Of a DNA stretch of 13,820 nucleotides, positions 13,466-13,820 are shown in pieces. The position numbers and the translations under genes are program-made. Position 1 is the stretch's first letter. Every line of letters begins with the position of its first letter. Origin of the DNA: an uncultured Gammaproteobacteria bacterium (GTDB lineage Bacteria > Pseudomonadota > Gammaproteobacteria > Ga0077536). The notes under the pieces are model-generated. The model saw only the letters and a program-made list of their open reading frames with translations, was not told the origin of the DNA and made no database searches. The stretch covers positions 1 to 13,820 of the forward strand of contig CAIPNE010000323.1 in the NCBI GenBank assembly GCA_903866355.1, written 5' to 3'.

Positions 13466-13820
13466 GTGCAATTAAAATATCAACTACGACGCCCCGCCGT
13501 GCCGGATGGGCGACCCCCTTTACTGGTATTGCTGCATGCCAAAGGCGACAACGAGCACGACATGGCGGCCCTGGCCACCCGCCTAGACCCGCGCTTCCTG
13601 ACCTTAAGCCTGCAGGCGCCTTTTGCGCTCACCGGCAAAGGCTATCGATGGTTCAATACGGGCCAAACGGCGGCAGCGGGTAGTCTGGCGATCACCGAAG
13701 CCGAGCACAGCCGGTTAGCGGTTATTCAATGTATTAACGATGCAGTCATGGGCTTTGGCGTGGATCCGCGGCGGGTCTACCTGCTGGGCTTTAGTCAAGG
13801 CGCCACGCTAGCCTGGAGCA
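13466..13820 (+). CDS. Serine esterase, phospholipase/carboxylesterase family, 3' truncated by window edge
   Basis: The first 118 residues of an alpha/beta-hydrolase are present. Seen: PPLLVLLHAKGDNEHDMAAL, which matches the HGxGxxxxD oxyanion strand with the usual second Gly of HGxG absent (HAKGDN). Next comes SLQAPFALTGKGYRWFNTG, which is like the APxxxxxxxGxxWF block of this family, then VDPRRVYLLGFSQGATLAWS with the nucleophile elbow GFSQG. The catalytic Asp and His would lie beyond the window. The family includes YpfH-like and other carboxylesterases acting on short esters or lysophospholipids; the substrate is unknown. I chose GTG 13466 because no ATG precedes the conserved part in frame. 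An 8-codon frame from ATG 13452 overlaps the start. Confidence 0.8.
   Translation, partial: MQLKYQLRRPAVPDGRPPLLVLLHAKGDNEHDMAALATRLDPRFLTLSLQAPFALTGKGYRWFNTGQTAAAGSLAITEAEHSRLAVIQCINDAVMGFGVDPRRVYLLGFSQGATLAWS

Noticed and set aside
1..13820. CRISPR arrays, insertion sequences, integrase or attachment-site repeats, defence genes
   Set aside because: No regularly spaced repeats, terminal inverted repeats, transposase motifs or recognisable defence or toxin domains were seen on either strand.

Overview
The window looks like a chromosomal segment from a GC-rich Pseudomonadota bacterium, most likely a gammaproteobacterium. This is inferred from the gene content: methylcrotonyl-CoA carboxylase, a HugZ-like protein, an AcuI/YhdH reductase, an AlkK-like acyl-CoA synthetase and a PEP-CTERM protein. 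I cannot name a genus. I see no rRNA, tRNA, insertion sequence, integrase or CRISPR array. Short convergent and divergent transcription units alternate along the window. Both ends cut through genes.

Layout. (1) 1-4045, + strand: 3' part of the methylcrotonyl-CoA carboxylase beta gene (mccB), then mccA, then a HugZ-like gene, all tightly packed as one operon. MccA carries biotin and MccB transfers the carboxyl group, so together they perform the carboxylation step of leucine/isovalerate breakdown. (2) 4085-5077, - strand: an AcuI/YhdH-type NADPH acrylyl-CoA reductase, convergent with unit 1 across a hairpin. (3) 5187-6345, + strand: a SAM methyltransferase overlapping a GFA-family zinc protein. 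(4) 6361-7011, - strand: an FMN nitroreductase-family protein. (5) 7343-9721, + strand: an NCS2 (SLC23) permease fused to a degenerate anti-sigma/HATPase-like domain and preceded by a 10-codon overlapping leader ORF, then a PEP-CTERM protein. (6) 9853-12770, - strand: an AlkK-like acyl-CoA synthetase, a hotdog thioesterase just upstream of it, and a small exported NTF2-like protein. (7) 12813-13440: a stretch without a clear gene, holding broken or tiny reading frames. (8) 13466 to the end, + strand: the 5' part of a serine esterase of the phospholipase/carboxylesterase group.

Together the carboxylase, acrylyl-CoA reductase, acyl-CoA synthetase and thioesterase point to acyl-CoA-based catabolism (branched-chain amino acids, fatty or short organic acids). 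The genes between them look like unrelated housekeeping or detoxification functions. The most unusual items are the permease with a C-terminal ATPase-like domain and altered NCS2 signature, its overlapping leader ORF, the PEP-CTERM protein with no exosortase in view, and the unresolved region 12813-13440. I did not find a clear, previously undescribed multigene system.
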